Made by a program: the position numbers and the translations under genes. Of a DNA stretch of 33,637 nucleotides, positions 8,589 to 16,647 are shown piece after piece. Below the pieces are notes generated by a model. That model did not search any database and was not told the origin of the DNA. It was given only the letters and a program-made list of their open reading frames with translations. Each line of letters opens with the position of its first letter. Position 1 is the stretch's first letter. The stretch comes from Candidatus Parabeggiatoa sp. nov. 2 (GTDB lineage: Bacteria; Pseudomonadota; Gammaproteobacteria; Beggiatoales; Beggiatoaceae). Where the stretch lies: positions 1 to 33,637 of the forward strand of contig NBMI01000191.1 of assembly GCA_002085445.1 (NCBI GenBank). Direction: 5' to 3'.

Positions 8589-9342
8589 AAAAAGCAGCGG
8601 TTTGTTAGAAGGAAAAAAGGTACTTGTGACTGGCGGCTCAGGTGGGTTAGGCAGGGGAATCTGTGAAGTGGCAGCAAGGGAAGGCGCGAATGTCGCGTTT
8701 ACTTGGTATAACAATGAAAAGGGTGCTCAGAAAACAGAAAAGATTTTACAAACCTACGGAAACGACTATTTATCAATTAACATTGACTTGCGAGAACAAG
8801 ACTCAGCCGGAAAAATTGTTGAAACAATAGTAGAAAAATGGGGCACCCTAGATGCGCTGGTTAATAATGCTGGGGTGAGTGAATCTATCCCTTTTATACT
8901 GATTGACAATAATGATTTTTATGATCTAATGGAACTCAATTTATTTGCCGTGTTTCGATTAAGTCAGGCAGCAGTCCGCCCTATGATCCGCCAAAAGTAC
9001 GGCCGTATCGTTAATATTAGTTCAATTGCCGGTTCCAGAACAATTCCCAGTCCAGTACACTACGCCTGTAGTAAAGGTGCCATTGAAGGATTGACGCACA
9101 GTCTCGCCCATGAAGTGGGATCGTATGGTATTATGGTAAACGCCGTCGCGGCGGGTATTTTTGAAGGCGGATTACGCTCAACCATCCCAGAGCATCACCA
9201 GCAACGCTATGTGAATGCCTGTGCCTTATCGCGTTTTGGCACACCAATGGAATGCGGTGAACTGGTAGCATGGTTGCTATCTGATCGAAATACCTATATG
9301 AATGGGGCCGTTCTTTACCATGATGGCGGCACTCTGGGATAA
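8569..9342 (+). CDS. 3-oxoacyl-ACP reductase, SDR family (FabG-like)
   Basis: A 257-aa classical short-chain dehydrogenase expected to reduce 3-ketoacyl-ACP with NADPH. The Rossmann motif TGGSGGLGRG is at residues 21-30, NNAG at 99-102, the catalytic Ser in NISSIAG near 152, and the YxxxK pair is Tyr165/Lys169 in HYACSKGA. The C-terminal GAVLYHDGGTLG is typical. The start is GTG at 8569, decided by a strong ribosome site AAGGAGG at 8556-8562, six bases upstream and inside the end of the KS gene, so the two are translationally coupled. GC hairpin repeats begin within a few bases after the stop. Confidence 0.93.
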   Translation: MKLNGIKKSSGLLEGKKVLVTGGSGGLGRGICEVAAREGANVAFTWYNNEKGAQKTEKILQTYGNDYLSINIDLREQDSAGKIVETIVEKWGTLDALVNNAGVSESIPFILIDNNDFYDLMELNLFAVFRLSQAAVRPMIRQKYGRIVNISSIAGSRTIPSPVHYACSKGAIEGLTHSLAHEVGSYGIMVNAVAAGIFEGGLRSTIPEHHQQRYVNACALSRFGTPMECGELVAWLLSDRNTYMNGAVLYHDGGTLG

Positions 9343-9345
9343 TAT

Positions 9346-9490
9346 TCGCCCCGTTGGGGCTGAGCCTGGGGCGTTGCCCCAGGCTATAATAATTCGCCCC
9401 GTTGGGGCTGAGAATAATTCGCCCCGTTGGGGCTGAGCCTGGGGCGTTGCCCCAGGCTATAATAATTCGCCCCGTTGGGGCTGAGCCACC
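9346..9490. repeat. GC double-hairpin repeat array
   Basis: Four GCCCCGTTGGGGC hairpins alternate with two CCTGGGGC-GTT-GCCCCAGG hairpins and ATAATAATTC linkers. It is the reverse-orientation form of the family at 308-617. It starts directly after the ketoreductase stop codon. Confidence 0.9.
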
Positions 9491-10005
9491 TAGGGCGTTG
9501 CCGTCAAAATTGTTAAAATGAAATTTCATAAAAGCGCCTACTTGGATCCTCGGTGTTTGGCGGTCAATTTTTGTTAGTAAAGCGACAAAAATAAAAGGAA
9601 CTGTACTACTAACTATCAGTCTATGAAACTTTATGATTAGAAAACAGTATTCGCTATAATACTAAACCCTATTTTTATAATGGTTAATACCAAAACACGC
9701 GGCTTTTCAGAAGGTCGTTCCGGGCGGATTTTCGCCGTATTTTATTAAAAATGACGGATTTTATTGATTAAATAGAATAGTTTACCATTTTAATAAGATA
9801 AAACAGGCAATGGTTAGAAAATTTTCGGGGGTTATATATTTTTAGAGTGATTAGTTAATCATCACTAACTGATTGTTTTACAATCAAAAATGACAGTTAT
9901 ATTTAAAATAGACGGTATAACATAACATAAGGCGTGCCAAACTCTATTTTTGCATTTCGTGCCAAACGTGAGTTTGGGCACTGGGGTCATTGGATGGGAT
10001 TGCTT
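9491..10005. other. Intergenic stretch without recognisable features
   Basis: AT-rich sequence after the GC repeats. I see no convincing gene, RNA or array in it. Confidence 0.6.
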
Positions 10006-10347
10006 CTAGTGCAGGAAAGCATAAATTCCCGTACCTCCAAGAAATCCGATTTTTTGGAAAAATCGGATTTCTCCATAGCCACAATTGGATTAATAAACCT
10101 CCTTTGTTAAGGATAACCGCCATTGAGGGCCATATCATTGAGTTTCTCCATAGCCACAATTGGATTAATAAACCTCCTTTGTTAAGGATAACCGCCATTG
10201 AGGGCCATATCATTGAGTCGCTTAGTGCAACTTTTGCCAAAACGTTACCTAGTGCAGGAAAGCATAAATTCCCGTACCACCCAGAAATCCGATTTTTTGG
10301 AAAAATCGGATTTCTAGAAATCCGATTTTTTGGAAAAATCGGATTTC
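10006..10347. repeat. Nested repeats with three identical 31-bp palindromes
   Basis: The palindrome GAAATCCGATTTTT-TGG-AAAAATCGGATTTC occurs at 10041-10071, 10284-10314 and 10317-10347. A CTAGTGCAGGAAAGCATAAA segment precedes the first two. Between them a 75-bp direct repeat occupies 10068-10142 and 10143-10217. Long ORFs exist on both strands only because 75 is a multiple of three. Confidence 0.85.
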
Positions 10348-10424
10348 TTGGCACAGAGTGATGTCCCCAAATCCGTTGTACTAACGGGTGGTATGAGGAT
10401 TTCCGCTCTCCTGCACTAGTACGC

Positions 10425-10515
10425 TGTCAATTTGGTTTTGTCGGGTGCGTAAAACGCACATCAAACACTCAACCAGCGCGTGTAACGCACCCTACCCGAC
10501 AAAACCAGTTTGACA
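10425..10515. mobile_element. 91-bp inverted-repeat element (MITE-like)
   Basis: Arms of 21 nt at 10425-10445 (TGTCAATTTGGTTTTGTCGGG, given here as ends TGTCAA and GTCGGG) and 10495-10515 match with two mismatches. The interior has GTGCGTAAAACGCAC and GCGTGTAACGC, a pattern common in non-autonomous elements. No target duplication was confirmed. Confidence 0.55.
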
Positions 10516-10518
10516 AGG

Positions 10519-10640
10519 TTTGGGGCGTTGCCCCAAGCTATAATAATTCGCCCCGTTGGGGCTGAGCCACCTGGGGCGTTGCCCCAAGCTATAATAATTC
10601 GCCCCGTTGGGGCTATAATAATTCGCCCCGTTGGGGCTGA
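10519..10640. repeat. GC double-hairpin repeats reaching into a broken gene
   Basis: Copies of TGGGGCGTTGCCCCAAGC and GCCCCGTTGGGGC end at GGGGCTGAG (10640), exactly where homology to XisI begins. Confidence 0.85.
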
Positions 10641-10828
10641 GTTATAAACGTATTTTTGGCTGTGTGCTACACCTAGATATCATTGATGGCAAAATCGGGA
10701 TACAGCATGACGGTACCGACATTGGAATAGCAGACGAATTAGTGGCATTAGGTGTACCAAAACAAGACATTGTATTAGCGTTTCATGCCCCTTCCATGAG
10801 AAAACATACTGAATTTGCAGTGGATTAA
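10641..10828 (+). pseudogene. xisI: 5'-truncated xisI remnant
   Basis: The translated remnant (YKRIFGCVLHLDIIDGKIGI, then QHDGT, GIADELVALGVPKQDIVLAF, and TEFAVD at the end) matches the C-terminal ~60 residues of XisI, the fdxN-element excision controlling factor family common in cyanobacteria and filamentous gammaproteobacteria. The normal protein is about 110 aa. The first half is missing and is replaced at 10640 by the GC hairpin repeat; the only in-frame start (TTG at 10631) lies inside that repeat. The usual partner XisH is absent. I regard it as a dead gene cut by repeat expansion. No role in the surrounding lipid cluster is implied. Confidence 0.75.
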
Positions 10829-10950
10829 AAAATCAGCTTTAGGTGTTGTGTTATCTATGTGTCCTGATAACACACCTACTTATTCCAAAATATTGCCATT
10901 TCTTCAAAAACATCCGAGCTATCCGTCAATCCGCTGTACTTTTGCAAGAG

Positions 10951-11065
10951 GCTTTTTAATCCTTTCTTATAACGAATCCTTGTAGTTACAGCTGTTTTTT
11001 AATCCGTTCTTATAACGAATCCTTGTAGTTACAGCTGTTTTTTAATCCGTTCTTATAACGAATCC
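10951..11065. repeat. 43-bp tandem repeat abutting a radical SAM gene
   Basis: About 2.7 copies of a unit containing TTAATCCGTTCTTATAACGA and TCCTTGTAGTTACAGCTG, at 10951, 10991 and 11034. The last copy stops at 11065 where protein homology of the next gene begins. The same unit in both orientations fills 24077-24432. Confidence 0.85.
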
Positions 11066-11101
11066 TTTCCACGTTGCCGAAAAGTTATCGACACTCATGT
11101 T

Positions 11102-12496
11102 GTGCTGCGAAATGACAAAATCTTTTTTCAGAAAAGATGCCCAGAACACGGTTCTTTTGAAGTGGAAATCTCAAATGATGCCGCGTACTACGTAAAATCT
11201 CTTAATTACACCAAACCCGGCTTAAAGCCCTTTGCGATTTCAACCAAAGTCGAGCATGGTTGTCCCTTAGACTGCGGTTTATGCGAAGATCATCTCCAGC
11301 ATACCTGTTCTCCCATAATTGAGATCAACGATAAATGCGATCTCACCTGTCCCGTGTGCATCGTGAGAAATCAAAACAAATACAATATGAAACTGGAACA
11401 GTTTCAAAAAGCGGTGGATACTCTCGTTAAAGCAGAGGGAGAATTACCGCTTGTCCTGCTTTCCGGCGGGGAACCGACTATCCACCCACAATTCTTTGAG
11501 TTTTGTGATTATCTGCTTAATGGGCCTCATAAAGGCAAGATTAAGAGAGTGTTGATATCGACTCATGGCCGAAAAATAGCCATAGATAGGCAGTTTGCAG
11601 AACGATTCAAAGCCATGGGCCTCTACGCCTCTTTACAATTTGATACCTTAAAACCGGGTATCTACCCAAAACTCCGGGGCGTAGAACTGATTGACATGAA
11701 GATGGAGTGTATAGAAGTCATCAAAGCACTTGATATTCCCACCGTCCTCGTGCCCACCGTTTCCAAAGGTGATAACAGTGATGAACTGGGGGCATTAGTG
11801 GAATTCGGCTTAAACATGGAACAAGTTTCCAGTGTTGTCATTCAGCCAATGGCTCATACTGGTGATGGCGGTGATAATTATCATAAAACGCCAACGGGGC
11901 ACCGGTTAACGATGCCAGAAGTGCATCAATTAATAGAAGAACAAACCGGCTGGCTAAAAAGGGACATTTTTCATCCGGTACCTTGTTCTCACCCCAGTTG
12001 CTACACCGCTACCTACCTTTTCCGTATGAATGACGGCAACTTTGTGCCTTTGCCTGACTTTGTCAACATCCGGCAATATCTTGATGCCATGACAAACAGT
12101 ACCGTTTTAAAAACGGGCAGCGAGATGGAAAAGATGATCTTGGAATCCATTACTAACCTTTGGTCAGCCACCAAGGTTGGTGAAGATTCTCAAATCATTC
12201 TTGATTCCTTAAAGGGTTTTTTAAAAGAGACTTACAATTCTCGAAACCCGCTTTCTCCCGATGAAATTGATCGGCGGGCTGAGGCGAGAAGTAAAGCGAT
12301 TTTTATCCATTCTTTTATGGATGCTTGGGATCTTGATGTCGCACGGCTTAAAAAGTGTTGCACCCATTATGTTATGGAAGATGGCCGCTTGATGCCGGGG
12401 TGTTCTTATAATAATCTCTACCGCCACAAAGACAAACGGTTTTTTCCAGAATCTGCGCCTTTGTCTCCAATGCCAGTTTCTATCCAATCTCAGTAG
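11102..12496 (+). CDS. Radical SAM enzyme of the MJ0619/tetraether-synthase-like family, N-terminus damaged
   Basis: Radical SAM cluster motif CDLTCPVC is at Cys79/83/86, followed by LLSGGEPTIHP. Ahead of it lies GCPLDCGLCEDHLQHTC (Cys54/58/61/69), an extra Fe-S motif, and KRCPEHG (Cys13). Near the C-terminus come PVPCSHPSC and CCTHYVMEDGRLMPGCSYNN. From memory this pattern marks the COG1964 group that includes MJ0619/GDGT-MAS and Tes, which join lipid tails through unactivated carbons. Upstream in frame the sequence reads FPRCRKVIDTHVV, the tail of a CPxC motif whose first Cys became Phe at the junction with the 43-bp repeat. An in-frame stop lies at 11000-11002 and no ATG, GTG or TTG precedes GTG 11102, which has no SD. 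Function may be impaired. The 464 aa start there. The substrate is unknown. Confidence 0.8.
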   Translation: MLRNDKIFFQKRCPEHGSFEVEISNDAAYYVKSLNYTKPGLKPFAISTKVEHGCPLDCGLCEDHLQHTCSPIIEINDKCDLTCPVCIVRNQNKYNMKLEQFQKAVDTLVKAEGELPLVLLSGGEPTIHPQFFEFCDYLLNGPHKGKIKRVLISTHGRKIAIDRQFAERFKAMGLYASLQFDTLKPGIYPKLRGVELIDMKMECIEVIKALDIPTVLVPTVSKGDNSDELGALVEFGLNMEQVSSVVIQPMAHTGDGGDNYHKTPTGHRLTMPEVHQLIEEQTGWLKRDIFHPVPCSHPSCYTATYLFRMNDGNFVPLPDFVNIRQYLDAMTNSTVLKTGSEMEKMILESITNLWSATKVGEDSQIILDSLKGFLKETYNSRNPLSPDEIDRRAEARSKAIFIHSFMDAWDLDVARLKKCCTHYVMEDGRLMPGCSYNNLYRHKDKRFFPESAPLSPMPVSIQSQ

Positions 12497-13022
12497 TTGA
12501 GAATGATGCTAAAAATAATTGCTCGCCTTTAGTAGGCCATCTCGTCGTAAACGATTGCTTGCCTTTAGTAGGCCATCTCGTCGTAAACGATTGCTCGCCT
12601 TTAGTAGGCCAGTTCTTCGTAGGCGATTGCTCGCCTTTTGTGGGCCATCTCGTCGTAGACGATTGCTCGCCTTTTGTGGGCCAGTTCGTCGTAGGCGATT
12701 GCTTGCCTTTTGTGGGCCAGTTCGTCGTAGGCGATTGCTCGCCTTTTGTGGGCCATCTCGTCGTAAACGATTGCTCGCCTTTTGTGGGCCATCTCGTCGT
12801 AGACGATTGCTCGCCTTTTGTGGGCCAGTTTGTCGTAGACGATTGCTCGCCTTTTGTGGGCTGGTTCTTCGTAGGCGATTGCTCGTCTTTTGTGGGCCAG
12901 TTCGTCGTAGACGATTGCTCGCCTTTTGTGGGCCATCTCGTCGTAGACGATTGCTCGCCTTTTGTGGGCCATCTCGTCGTAGACGATTGCTCGTCTTTTG
13001 TGGGCGCCATTCTCAACTACTG
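12491..13022. repeat. 36-bp tandem array (about 13.5 units) enclosed by a perfect 15-bp inverted repeat
   Basis: Units such as GTGGGCCATCTCGTCGTAGA-CGATTGCTCGCCTTTT repeat from 12519 to about 13005, with alternation of CATCTCGTC and CAGTTCGTC and of GTAGAC, GTAAAC and GTAGGC. CAGTAGTTGAGAATG at 12491-12505 and its exact complement at 13008-13022 bracket the array. The left arm contains the last codon and TAG stop of the radical SAM gene. Because 36 is a multiple of three, four reading frames stay open, but none looks like a real protein. Confidence 0.92.
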
Positions 13023-13096
13023 AATGTTTTTCTTGCAGTCAATTTTCCAGATGAAGTCAAATAGAATTTGATACGAGAAACTAGGAACCAAAAACA

Positions 13097-13948
13097 ATGC
13101 CAGCTTATGCCCTAAAAGAAGAACTTTACGAACCAGAAATACCTTTCTGGCAACCCAAACCTTTACCAACAATGTATGATTTACCTAGCGAATATCCAGA
13201 GGAGCCCGGTTTGCCTGACGAATTTCATTATCACCAACCGCAATTATTACGCGAAACCTTTTGTCCGCCTAACTATCCGGCTGATAAAATTTATGTGGCT
13301 TCCGACTTAAATTTATACTATGACTCTCAGCACACGCACTGGTATAAACGTCCCGACTGGTTTGCAGTACTTGGAGTGCCATCATCTTATGGTAAACAAC
13401 ATGATATGCGTTATAATTATGTGGTTTGGGATGAAAAAGTTATCCCTTTTATTGTAGTAGAATTGCTATCGGAAAGTACCAAAAAAGAGGATTTAGGTAA
13501 AACCTTACGAGATGTCAAAGAGCCTCCGACAAAATGGGAAGTTTATGAACAAATATTGAAAATTCCCTACTACGTGATATTTAGTCGTGAATCTGATGAA
13601 TGGCAAGTATTTCAACTTCGGGGCAAACGTTATCAGCAATTAAGCATCAAAGATGAACGTTTATGGTTGCCTAAAATTCGGTTAGGCTTGGGAATATGGG
13701 CAGGCACTTTCAATGGTTTCGACTCTCGTTGGCTACGTTGGTATGATAAAAACGGTTGGATACCAACTCCGGTAGAAATAGAGCAAAAACGTGCCAATGC
13801 TGAAACTCAACGTGCCGATACTGCATTTGAACAAGGAGAACAAAACAAAGCGCTCGAAACGGCTCGTAAAATGTTAGCAAAAGGTTATAGTTTAACCGAA
13901 ATCATAGAACTAACTGGCCTTTCTTCTACTGATTTAACCACTTTATAA
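13097..13948 (+). CDS. Uma2-family protein (PD-(D/E)XK endonuclease fold)
   Basis: A 283-aa member of the Uma2 (former DUF820) family, common and multicopy in cyanobacteria and filamentous sulfur bacteria. Visible motifs are KRPDWFAVLGVP (Asp87), IVVELLSEST with Glu122, the downstream DLGKTLRD and the KWEVYEQILKIPYYVIF strand. The C-terminal part (from about 225, EIEQKRANAETQRADTAFEQ) is a charged, probably coiled-coil helix ending in KGYSLTEIIELTGLS, as often seen in this family. The biological role is not settled; a nuclease is inferred from the fold. AGGA lies 12 bases before the ATG. It sits between the first radical SAM gene and ACP1 and looks like an intruder rather than a pathway gene. 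Confidence 0.85.
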   Translation: MPAYALKEELYEPEIPFWQPKPLPTMYDLPSEYPEEPGLPDEFHYHQPQLLRETFCPPNYPADKIYVASDLNLYYDSQHTHWYKRPDWFAVLGVPSSYGKQHDMRYNYVVWDEKVIPFIVVELLSESTKKEDLGKTLRDVKEPPTKWEVYEQILKIPYYVIFSRESDEWQVFQLRGKRYQQLSIKDERLWLPKIRLGLGIWAGTFNGFDSRWLRWYDKNGWIPTPVEIEQKRANAETQRADTAFEQGEQNKALETARKMLAKGYSLTEIIELTGLSSTDLTTL

Positions 13949-13998
13949 ATTACCAGCCTATTATGGACGTAAGCACTGAAGCATAAATAAACAGGGCT

Positions 13999-14085
13999 GG
14001 GCTGGGTTTGCAACCCAGCCCGTAACGTTTTAGAGCGAAAGTTGCCAAACTGAAACGTTCAAAAACAGGTTGCAAACCTGTTCCC
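13999..14085. other. Two hairpins in the Uma2-ACP gap
   Basis: A perfect 10-bp stem GGGCTGGGTT-TGC-AACCCAGCCC at 13999-14021 is followed by ACGTTTTAGAGC. A second, AACAGGTTGCAAACCTGTT-type hairpin lies near 14066-14085. The first could act as a terminator but lacks a clean T-tract. Confidence 0.45.
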
Positions 14086-14201
14086 GCACAGCTAAAGCAT
14101 AAATAAACCGGTATTTTCCTTAAGTATGATCAGAATCGAAATTCGTTTATCGGCCCGTAATTCGTTGTACTTAATTAAAACGTGAAATCGTTTAAAACAC
14201 C

Positions 14202-14474
14202 ATGCAAAACAGAATAACCGAACTCCGTGAACTTATTTTAAACGCAGCCCCGGATCAATCCGTAGCGCAACCCATCTTAAACTGTGAGGCAGACGAACCG
14301 CTTGATAAAGTGATTCCCTTTTCCTCGGTGATTGTACTGGGAGTGATTATTGCTTTGGAAGATAAGTATAAGATTAAAATCTCACAAGAGGTTTTAAAAC
14401 GTGTCAGCGAAGGAGGCATCACTCTCAGCAAAATAGCTGCCCTAATTAGCGACATGGAATCAAAACCCAGATGA
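14202..14474 (+). CDS. Acyl carrier protein (ACP1)
   Basis: A 90-aa ACP-like protein. The helix II segment FSSVIVLGVIIALEDKYKIK aligns with the classic DSLxxVELxMxLExxFxIxI. The phosphopantetheine serine would be Ser42 (SSV in place of DSL), with the conserved Asp before it replaced by Ser. This marks it as a divergent, pathway-specific carrier. It is acidic at first and then turns basic near VLKRV. The stop overlaps the ATG of the following radical SAM gene (ATGA), so the two are likely co-translated. No strong SD is visible. Confidence 0.8.
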   Translation: MQNRITELRELILNAAPDQSVAQPILNCEADEPLDKVIPFSSVIVLGVIIALEDKYKIKISQEVLKRVSEGGITLSKIAALISDMESKPR

Positions 14475-15790
14475 AAATAGACATTATTCACCCGGCTCAT
14501 TACCGGGATAACGGCACTTTAATACAGTCTAAAAAATGGTATGACAGACTAGGCGCTTATGTACCCCATTTGGGGCCGGCCTTATTAGCGGCCCTCACGC
14601 CGCCCGAACATGAAGTTCGTCTGATAGAAGAGTATATTGAGGATATTGATTTTGACAGTGATTGTGACGTTGTAGCCCTGTCCGCTCAAATCATGCAATA
14701 TGATCGGTGTAAAGACATTGCCTCGGCATTTAGAGCGCGTGGTAAAAAAACGATTTTAGGCGGGTTCCTACCTACCATGTTGCCCCATCGAGTAGAAGGC
14801 CTTGTTGATGCGATTGTCATTGGAGAAGGTGATGAAGTGTGGGGTGATATTTTAAAGGATATTGAACGAGGCCAACTTAAGAGCCGCTATCAATCACAAA
14901 AACCTGTTGATATCAGCAACTTGCCAGTACCTCGTTATGATTTGATTAAAAAAGATCGTATAGTCGTCTATCCAGTACAGGCCACTCGCGGCTGTCCGTT
15001 TAAATGCGATTACTGTTGCATTACCTCGGTTTATAAAGGCAGTTATCGAAAAATACCCATTGAATCTATTTTAAGGGATATCGAGGCAACGGGCAGCAAA
15101 GATATTAATTTTTGCGATGATAATCTGTGCGAAGATGTCAAATTTGCCGATAAACTCTTCACAGCAATGGCCGGCTCAAAAATACGATGGGGTACTCAAA
15201 CCACCATTAATGTGGCCCGCCACCCCAAATTGTTAAAAAAGGCCCGTGACTCAGGTTGCAATCTCATGGCACTAGGCGTTGAAACCATTTCCGCGCAAAA
15301 CTTGGAGAATATGAATAAAACCTTTCAAACCATAGATAAATTCGCGGAAGGTTTTAAAAGAATAGCCGATGCGGGCATCAGTCCTCATGCGCTCATTATT
15401 TTTGGTATGCCAAACGATAACAACGAGACTTTTGAACAAACCCTGGAATATCTGGAAAAACTAAAAATTCCCGTTGCACAGTTTTTTATTCTCATGCCCT
15501 ATCCGGGAACACCCGCCGGAGATAAGGCCTGGAAAAACAATAAGGTATTTGATAAACAACTAAGCCATTTTCGAGAACCTTATGTGGTTTATCAGCCGGA
15601 ATTGTTAACGCCCCAAGAACTGCATGATGGCTGGTGGAATGTGCTTGAGCGATTTTATTCACTGTCCTCCATATTTAAACGTGTAATCCTTAACCCGAAC
15701 AAAGGCAATTTTGGGTTTGATCTGGCCATCAATTTGTATTATTGGTCCAAAATCAAACGAGGAATACATCCAGTCTATTTCGGAAACTAA
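14471..15790 (+). CDS. B12-binding-type radical SAM enzyme
   Basis: A 439-aa protein with the architecture of cobalamin-dependent radical SAM enzymes. The N-terminal ~135 residues look like a B12-binding Rossmann domain (HLGPALLAALTPPEHEVRLI, VVALSAQIMQYDR, TILGGFLPTMLP, VIGEGDEVW). The radical SAM motif TRGCPFKCDYCC has Cys175, Cys179 and Cys182. Downstream INFCDDNLC and MALGVETISAQNLENMNK fit the SAM-barrel pattern. Such enzymes methylate or rearrange unactivated carbons in lipids, hopanoids and antibiotics; the substrate here may be an ACP-bound acyl chain. The start overlaps ACP1 by four bases. No residue of the motif is missing. Confidence 0.88.
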   Translation: MKIDIIHPAHYRDNGTLIQSKKWYDRLGAYVPHLGPALLAALTPPEHEVRLIEEYIEDIDFDSDCDVVALSAQIMQYDRCKDIASAFRARGKKTILGGFLPTMLPHRVEGLVDAIVIGEGDEVWGDILKDIERGQLKSRYQSQKPVDISNLPVPRYDLIKKDRIVVYPVQATRGCPFKCDYCCITSVYKGSYRKIPIESILRDIEATGSKDINFCDDNLCEDVKFADKLFTAMAGSKIRWGTQTTINVARHPKLLKKARDSGCNLMALGVETISAQNLENMNKTFQTIDKFAEGFKRIADAGISPHALIIFGMPNDNNETFEQTLEYLEKLKIPVAQFFILMPYPGTPAGDKAWKNNKVFDKQLSHFREPYVVYQPELLTPQELHDGWWNVLERFYSLSSIFKRVILNPNKGNFGFDLAINLYYWSKIKRGIHPVYFGN

Positions 15791-15817
15791 AAAGGCATCC
15801 TTCATTTATTCCGAAAA

Positions 15818-15885
15818 GGGCAACCACAAGGGATTGCCCCTACCCTATAAAATGGGCATGTAGGGGCAATCCTTTATGGTTGCCC
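15818..15885. mobile_element. 68-bp inverted-repeat element between radical SAM and CLF genes
   Basis: 26-nt arms at 15818-15843 (GGGCAACCACAAGGGATTGC...) and 15860-15885 (GTAGGGGCAATCCTTTATGG...) pair with two mismatches. The same core sits inside the two complete MITEs at 25453 and 27137 and as partial copies at 21386 and near 32291. The outer CAATGCCATTAAG ends are absent here. Confidence 0.75.
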
Positions 15886-15906
15886 CCAACTAAAAGAGGA
15901 AATCAA

Positions 15907-16647
15907 TTGATTTTTCTTACCACATCTGCAATTGAACATAATTTATCAACCGTAAAAGAAAATTCTCCCAAAGTATGGCGACAAATCCGCCGCTTTAATC
16001 TGCCAGTACAACTAGCGCTGGCGGCAGCCCATAGAGTCATGGCTTATGCCACCGATCCAAGTCAGGTTGCGCTGATATCCATTGCGCCCTGTCAAAATGG
16101 CTCACCGGCTATTTTTCGCTTGGCACACGCTTTCATAGACAGGCTTGAAAATAATAGAAATGACGAATTTCGTATTAATCCTACTTATAGTTTACATGTC
16201 ATTGACAATTTAGCGTTATCTTCTTTATCTATCGCCTTTAAAAATCATGCCTATTGCCTCGGTTTAGGTGGCGCACAGGGGCAGGCTTGGGCTGGACTTG
16301 AAGTAGTACAGGACGTTTTAGCAAGCGGCAGAGCAACAGAAGCGTTGCTAATGGCAGGTGATCAAGAAAGTTCAGAAAACCTCACAGAAAGAGGCACGGG
16401 AGTGGCAGCCCTGTTTACCAAACACAAAACGCGTTATGAAAATAGTGATAAATCTATTCAGATCAAAAATATTGATAGAACAGAAACGGAGGAATTCATT
16501 GCCGTTAAACCCCATTCTGCTGACGGATTGGCGGCCTTTATTGACAGAATAGTGAATAGAACTCAAAAAGGATGTTTTTTGTACAATGTTCCCCATCAAG
16601 ATACAGAAGGATATGAAAAACGCTCAATTGAAATGGAGATAACATGA
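15907..16647 (+). CDS. KS N-terminal-like protein, probable chain-length factor
   Basis: 246 aa, resembling the beta-ketoacyl synthase-like N-terminal family seen next to KSs in aryl polyene and type II systems. GLGGAQGQAWAGLEVVQDVL lines up with the KS nucleophile helix, with Gln at the Cys position when aligned by the following SGR. In actinomycete chain-length factors Gln also replaces Cys. No HGTGT or GHxxGA half follows, so it is only a KS half-domain. I place the start at TTG 15907, six bases after AGAGGA (15895-15900). The ORF runs back to an ATG at 15742, but those codons pass through a MITE core and the upstream gene. It overlaps the next KS gene by ATGA, suggesting a KS/CLF pair. 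Confidence 0.75.
   Translation: MIFLTTSAIEHNLSTVKENSPKVWRQIRRFNLPVQLALAAAHRVMAYATDPSQVALISIAPCQNGSPAIFRLAHAFIDRLENNRNDEFRINPTYSLHVIDNLALSSLSIAFKNHAYCLGLGGAQGQAWAGLEVVQDVLASGRATEALLMAGDQESSENLTERGTGVAALFTKHKTRYENSDKSIQIKNIDRTETEEFIAVKPHSADGLAAFIDRIVNRTQKGCFLYNVPHQDTEGYEKRSIEMEIT

Noticed and set aside
9131..9529. 132-aa minus-strand ORF
   Set aside because: It overlaps the end of the ketoreductase gene and the GC hairpin array.
9990..10361. Opposed ORFs of 123 and 136 aa
   Set aside because: They run through palindromes and a 75-bp direct repeat; both strands are open for the same reason and no family is recognised.
12519..13064. Four overlapping ORFs (two per strand, 123-181 aa) made of 12-residue repeats
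   Set aside because: They arise because the 36-bp unit is a multiple of three and so keeps any open frame open. None has a ribosome site or recognisable motif, and they overlap each other.
15742..15906. N-terminal extension of the CLF-like protein
   Set aside because: It overlaps the radical SAM gene and reads through a MITE-like inverted repeat; a TTG with a good SD at 15907 fits the family better.
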